Under the pieces are notes generated by a model, which was not told the origin of the DNA, made no database searches, and saw nothing but the letters and a program-made list of their open reading frames with translations. The position numbers and the translations under genes are program-made. DNA of 64,000 bases, taken from positions 16,019 through 80,018 of the forward strand of contig VCJN01002928.1 of assembly GCA_006384855.1 (NCBI GenBank), in the 5' to 3' direction. The stretch is from Tetraselmis striata (Eukaryota > Chlorophyta > Chlorodendrophyceae > Chlorodendrales > Chlorodendraceae). This document shows positions 61,701 to 64,000 of the stretch, piece after piece (the first letter of the stretch is position 1; each line of letters begins with the position of its first letter).

Positions 61701-62610
61701 CTGGGGGAGGAAAAAGCCTACATTTAAGCAGAACCCTCTTAGCGCCGGGCCGCGGGGCCCGGCGATGCGGCAGGTAATTGACGGCCGGCCGGCCTAAAAG
61801 ATCTTCCGCCGAAGCCGAAGGGACGAAATCTACCACATTTTATGAAATTTTTTGGTTACAGGGAGAGCGTCCGGAGAATGCACGCAAAGTACTGGGGGAG
61901 GAAAAAGCCTACATTTACCACATTTTATCGTGACGAAATCTGCAAGCAGAAGCACATTGGCGACTATTGCTCGGCGAGTCGTGCGAGTCGTCCTTTCACG
62001 CAGCCTCCTGATACCCCGCCTGCACCAATACCTCCGCCATCCACCCGGCTAGCCCTGATAACCGGTCTAAGATCAGCGAGAGAAGCCGGGGACGGTACAG
62101 GATGGCCGAGACCTTGGGGGCGCCCGCCCAGCACTATGAGCCGTGCGCCCCCCCCCCCCCCCCCCCCCCTCACACACACAGAGATACACACACAACCTCA
62201 CCCATCCACCTCGTCGGCCGGCCACGATACCATCTTCTGATCACCCACCGCGCTCTTGCTCCCGACTGCATGCCCTTGGCGGCCAAGAGGTTGAAGAATG
62301 GGGGGGGGGGGGGGGGGGGGGGTTGCAGAGGGAAGCCCCACGCCGCCGAGCCGCCGCCTCTCGAGTCGCCACTCATAGCCGGTGTTGGCGCCGGGCCGTT
62401 TAGGCGGGACGGGATGGTGGCGGCGGGGGCGGGGGTGCTACTCTGGCTTGTTGCTTCCCGCAGTGCTCTCTCCATCATACCCCCCGCCTCCCCACCCACA
62501 CCCCCGGGATAAGTACTCTTTATCTCCGGCCCTTCGGCCACCTGCGACTTGTGACTTGGAATCTCCGCCTCTGGACCCCCCCCCCCCCCCCCCCCCCCCC
62601 GTTTCCGCAG
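58756..62610. other. Divergent intergenic region with repeats, a hairpin and a third possible element end
   Basis: No gene is supported. 59040-59300 is AT-rich with small tandem motifs (attctggtataat twice near 59070-59100). tataccggtccacataagtc at about 59303 resembles the ends of the two putative inverted-repeat elements. A 29-nt inverted repeat lies at 60096-60124 and 60186-60213. An 86-bp direct duplication lies at 61641-61726 and 61831-61917. C runs at 62148-62169 and 62579-62600 and a G run at 62299-62322 precede the next gene. A possible first exon of that gene, ATG at 62102 (MAETLGAPAQHYE), is only a guess. Confidence 0.5.
61641..61917. repeat. 86-bp direct duplication, offset 190 bp
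   Basis: The segment beginning taccacattttatgaa at 61641-61726 recurs at 61831-61917 with about two differences, one a single-base insertion. Each copy encodes GYRESVRRMHAKYWGRKKPT in one frame, but neither sits in a longer supported gene. A third short copy of the start (ccacattttat) follows immediately at 61918. Confidence 0.9.
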
Positions 62611-64000
62611 GAATGAGCTACTGGCGGAGCTCAAAGCGGGCATCATGACGCTGCAGGACGGGAAGCTGGTGCCGGATAAGCGCAAGGGGGTGCTGCGCGT
62701 CACTGTGGTGAGCGCCGGTTTAGCTGGGCCATGGCACAACAGGCACTGAGTGCAGTGACACAAAGCCAGTGGCGCGAGGCGACCCCCTCCTCACCAATCT
62801 GCCCATGGGCTCGCCCGTAGTCGCCGCCGGACGAGCCAGGCGAGGTCTTTGTGCGCTGGCATGTGCGCAAAGACGGCGGCGGCTTTGAGGAGGAGCCGGA
62901 GGAAGACTTCATCGCAATGCCGCTCATCCTGCCCGCCGAATTTAACCAGGTCGGCCGCGCAGCCACCGCCACCTCCGCTACGGCCGCTGCAACCGAGGCC
63001 AGGCCAGCTGACTGACGCCCGCCCGGCTGCCCCGCTGCGCGCACCAGATCGGCAACCCCAAGTCGCGCTGCTTCGTGTACCGCGAGAGCAACGAGGACCG
63101 GCTGTTTGTGTGGTGGGTGCCTCCGGGAGGGCGGGCAGGGGGGGGGGGAGGGGTTCCCCACATCGCCATCCTACCGAGCGCGTCCTGTGTTCCTTTTCAC
63201 ATGCCACATCCATACAGAACAGCACGGGGGGAGGGGTGGGGTTAGCCCAGAGTCCCTGGAAGAAGTGCGGCTCTCTGGGTGGGGAGGTGTCTTGTGGTGG
63301 GATGGGATGGGGCGAGCCAGTCTCTGATACTTTCATGTAACATACAGTCCATCCTTTTGCTGGTTTCAAATCCTGGCTTCAAATCCTGGCTGGTTCCGGC
63401 AAATTAGATCATGTGAGGATGGCTCTTCTAGCTGGTTTCACCCCCGGGCCCACGCACTATCCTTATGCTGTTACTCTCGTGGAAACAAACCGTAGACTTG
63501 ATATCGGTTCGCGGCCTAAAACCAAGTAAATGTTTTGCAAATTTGCGTCGGAGATTCCGTGTGGATTTCGTGGCACATATTGTATAATTTCACCGGTTTA
63601 GTAGAGTTTCATCTTTCCGGGGAGGGGGGGGGGGGGGGGGGTCAAAAACGTCACTCGTCCGCCGGCCATTCCTGTGTATGCGGGATTGTCACACTGAATT
63701 ATTTCCTTCACTACAACACGTTTCCTTGTCAAAACTGGCAAAGCTCTCATAGACAACAAACTGCACTGCACTGCGGGCAGGCTTCAGGAGCCCAACCCGT
63801 CGCAGGACGCGCCCAAGGTGAACCGCATGAGGCGCGCCATCGAGATGGGCAGTGAGTGCTCCCCCTCTTCCCCCTTCCCCCTTCTCCCTGCTCCCAAACC
63901 ACCTCTCATCTCAGCTGCCCCCCTGCCAGTGCCTGTCCTCCACTCAACAGAACAGCCTGCCCTGCATCGCCTTGAAGTCAATCCCGTAAGCCGCCCCCCC
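62611..64000 (+). CDS. RPN13: Proteasomal ubiquitin receptor RPN13 (ADRM1), Pru domain, partial
   Basis: Four internal exons join in frame: 62611-62707, 62821-62949, 63048-63112 and 63781-63851; the gene continues past the window end. The product reads NELLAELKAGIMTL, LVPDKRKGVLRV, VRWHVRKD, EDFIAMPLILPAEFNQ, CFVYRESNEDRLFVWLQEPN and NRMRRAIEMG, which follows the Pru (pleckstrin-like receptor for ubiquitin) domain of RPN13. That domain binds ubiquitin and docks on RPN2 of the 19S proteasome cap. The LFVWLQEP segment corresponds to LFFWMQEP of the human protein. Exon 1 with the start codon was not identified, and the C-terminal DEUBAD domain lies outside. A C-homopolymer (62579-62600) immediately precedes the first acceptor. 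A further exon may begin near 63916 after CATCTCAG. Confidence 0.88.

Overview
The window looks like nuclear DNA of a green alga, probably a chlorophyte. It is GC-rich, its genes are split into short exons, and most introns begin GTGNG (often GTGCG or GTGAG). One gene encodes a thylakoid-lumen PsbP-domain protein with a twin-arginine transit peptide. A plant-type telomere-like motif occurs twice. No bacterial operon structure, CRISPR array, rRNA or convincing tRNA was seen. The species cannot be fixed from sequence alone.

Layout: 1-0.9 kb is a ~212-bp satellite cut by the window edge. 1.3-2.8 kb is PPD1 (-), a photosystem I assembly factor. 3.6-4.4 kb is a 5'-truncated LINE copy with a 13-bp target duplication. 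4.5-5.9 kb is a putative TIR element. 7.9-10.2 kb is a sarcosine/dimethylglycine-type N-methyltransferase (-), head to head with a 2-oxoglutarate/Fe(II) dioxygenase at 11.1-14.0 kb (+). 14-16.5 kb holds a dispersed repeat family. 16.6-22.5 kb is a site-2 protease gene (-). 24.7-28.8 kb is a lysine-rich NPPF-motif methyltransferase-like gene (+). 29.3-33.5 kb is a coiled-coil gene (-) built from duplicated exons. 37.5-38.6 kb is a broken inverted copy of that gene. 39.9-46.3 kb is a second large coiled-coil gene (-) whose proposed introns are all phase 0, with an ORF nested in one of them. 47.8-48.8 kb is a decayed Tc1/mariner transposon. 48.9-53.8 kb is a fossil tyrosine-recombinase retrotransposon with split direct repeats. 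54.3-55.5 kb has possible exons of an unrecognised gene. 56.5-58.8 kb is WDR89 (-). 62.6 kb to the window end is the Pru-domain part of the proteasomal ubiquitin receptor RPN13 (+), which runs off the edge.

For PPD1, the methyltransferase, the dioxygenase, the site-2 protease, the NPPF gene, the 39.9-46.3 kb coiled-coil gene and WDR89, I placed splice sites by hand so that every exon joins in frame. Predicted lengths are 266, 293, 319, 524, 478, 709 and 411 aa. These models come from reading-frame continuity and remembered family motifs, not from alignment or transcripts.

The host genes are not one pathway; they are ordinary housekeeping and organelle genes (photosynthesis, methylation, intramembrane proteolysis, proteasome). 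The accessory interest lies in long C-homopolymers beside splice sites, GC-AG introns, symmetric-exon amplification, an inverted gene duplication and several mobile-element remnants. No clearly new defence or biosynthetic system was found.
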